Source of the DNA: Pseudomonadota bacterium
GTDB taxonomy: Bacteria; Desulfobacterota; Desulfobulbia; Desulfobulbales; Desulfocapsaceae
DNA length: 60,929 bases
Reading direction: 5' to 3'
NCBI GenBank assembly: GCA_018821785.1
Contig: JAHJLI010000100.1
Span: 1-60,929 of the forward strand
A model generated the notes under the pieces. It saw only the letters and a list, made by a program, of their open reading frames with translations. It was not told the DNA's origin and did not search any database. Numbering within the stretch: the stretch's first letter is position 1; each line of letters begins with the position of its first letter. The position numbers were made by a program, and so were the translations under genes. Below, piece by piece: positions 60,475-60,929 of the stretch.

Positions 60475-60929
60475 TGAAAACCCCAATAAATACTCATACT
60501 AAGAACCAGGGAACTCTACTCTGAATGCACATGCCGTAGAGACCAGGAATGGATAAAAGTCTGAAATATTACAATGCAGGGTGTCGAATATCAATTCAAT
60601 TCATTTTTTGTGGACAGGATAGGGAGGGTGAAGTCGGTCGTTATTAAGACAAAACCTGATTAGCCGACATTGGATTTGAAATCACTACAGTCATCTTACT
60701 GAATTTACTAGAATTAGAATCGCGTTCAATGTCGAACGTTCGGCGTACGGATTAATAATAGGGGATAGCAAACATCTCTGTTGTCTTATTTTTGTATACT
60801 CAGGAAGAAGCTCAGCTATGCTCTCTCACGGCAGAGGTAAAGGTTGTCATGGACTCCGCGTAACAAACTCTGTTTTTTCATTTATTATTATATTGTTACA
60901 TGCATTATTTTTTCATGTTTTAAGTAAAA
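60475..60929. other. Non-coding flank upstream of the carbamoyltransferase
   Basis: About 450 bases of AT-rich DNA with no plausible gene. It presumably holds the promoter for the minus-strand carbamoyltransferase unit. I see no sigma-54 match, riboswitch or terminator that I would support. Confidence 0.4.

Overview
The window is accessory chromosomal DNA from what looks like a strictly anaerobic Gram-negative bacterium, most plausibly a Desulfobulbales/Desulfobacterota-type organism. This is inferred from the abundance of radical-SAM enzymes, a Ser-type sulfatase that would need an anaerobic maturase, a PEP-CTERM protein with a sigma-54 promoter, TolC/Wzm/Wzt envelope genes and mid-range base composition. 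No rRNA, tRNA, CRISPR array, intact transposase or phage gene was seen.

Layout. Positions 1-3342 hold the 3' end of a Cys/Met-metabolism PLP enzyme, a sigma-54 activator, a divergent PEP-CTERM protein with an exact -24/-12 promoter, and a decayed second copy of the PLP enzyme's 3' end. Positions 3506-6384 encode a periplasmic solute-binding protein and a hybrid sensor kinase. From 6739 to 39535 every gene lies on the minus strand. Read in the direction of transcription these are: a MORN-repeat protein; a sulfotransferase; a Wzm/Wzt glycan exporter; a B12-type radical SAM enzyme; a membrane Fe-S protein; a sulfatase-like protein; a GH78 rhamnosidase; a Ser-type sulfatase; an isoprenyl diphosphate synthase; two SPASM-type radical SAM enzymes; a B12-type radical SAM enzyme; two GT4 glycosyltransferases; a Tat-exported FAD oxidase; a methyltransferase; a 914-residue double radical SAM protein; an SGNH hydrolase; a fourth SPASM unit; and a TolC/HlyD/MacB-type efflux pump.

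Positions 39768-60474 continue the glycan theme. They hold APS kinase, more alkaline-phosphatase-superfamily ('sulfatase-like') proteins, a B12-type radical SAM enzyme, two nucleotide-sugar epimerases, a type I phosphodiesterase, a BASS transporter, a sulfonate/nitrate-type ABC importer, two GT2 glycosyltransferases, and a DUF5989/SxtJ/carbamoyltransferase trio.

How it may work together (inference). APS kinase and sulfotransferase would make and use PAPS to sulfate a product. The glycosyltransferases, epimerases and carbamoyltransferase would build and decorate a glycan or glycolipid, and Wzm/Wzt would export it. The SPASM radical SAM paralogues, prenyl synthase, methyltransferase and oxidase, which sit next to a tripartite pump, suggest a specialised isoprenoid or glycolipid-type metabolite made and exported by one long transcription unit. 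I do not recognise this combination as a described pathway; it is the main candidate for an undescribed system. Two repeat families (53 bp and 105 bp), a first radical SAM domain that has lost a cluster cysteine, and sulfatase-like paralogues with eroded metal sites are the most concrete anomalies.
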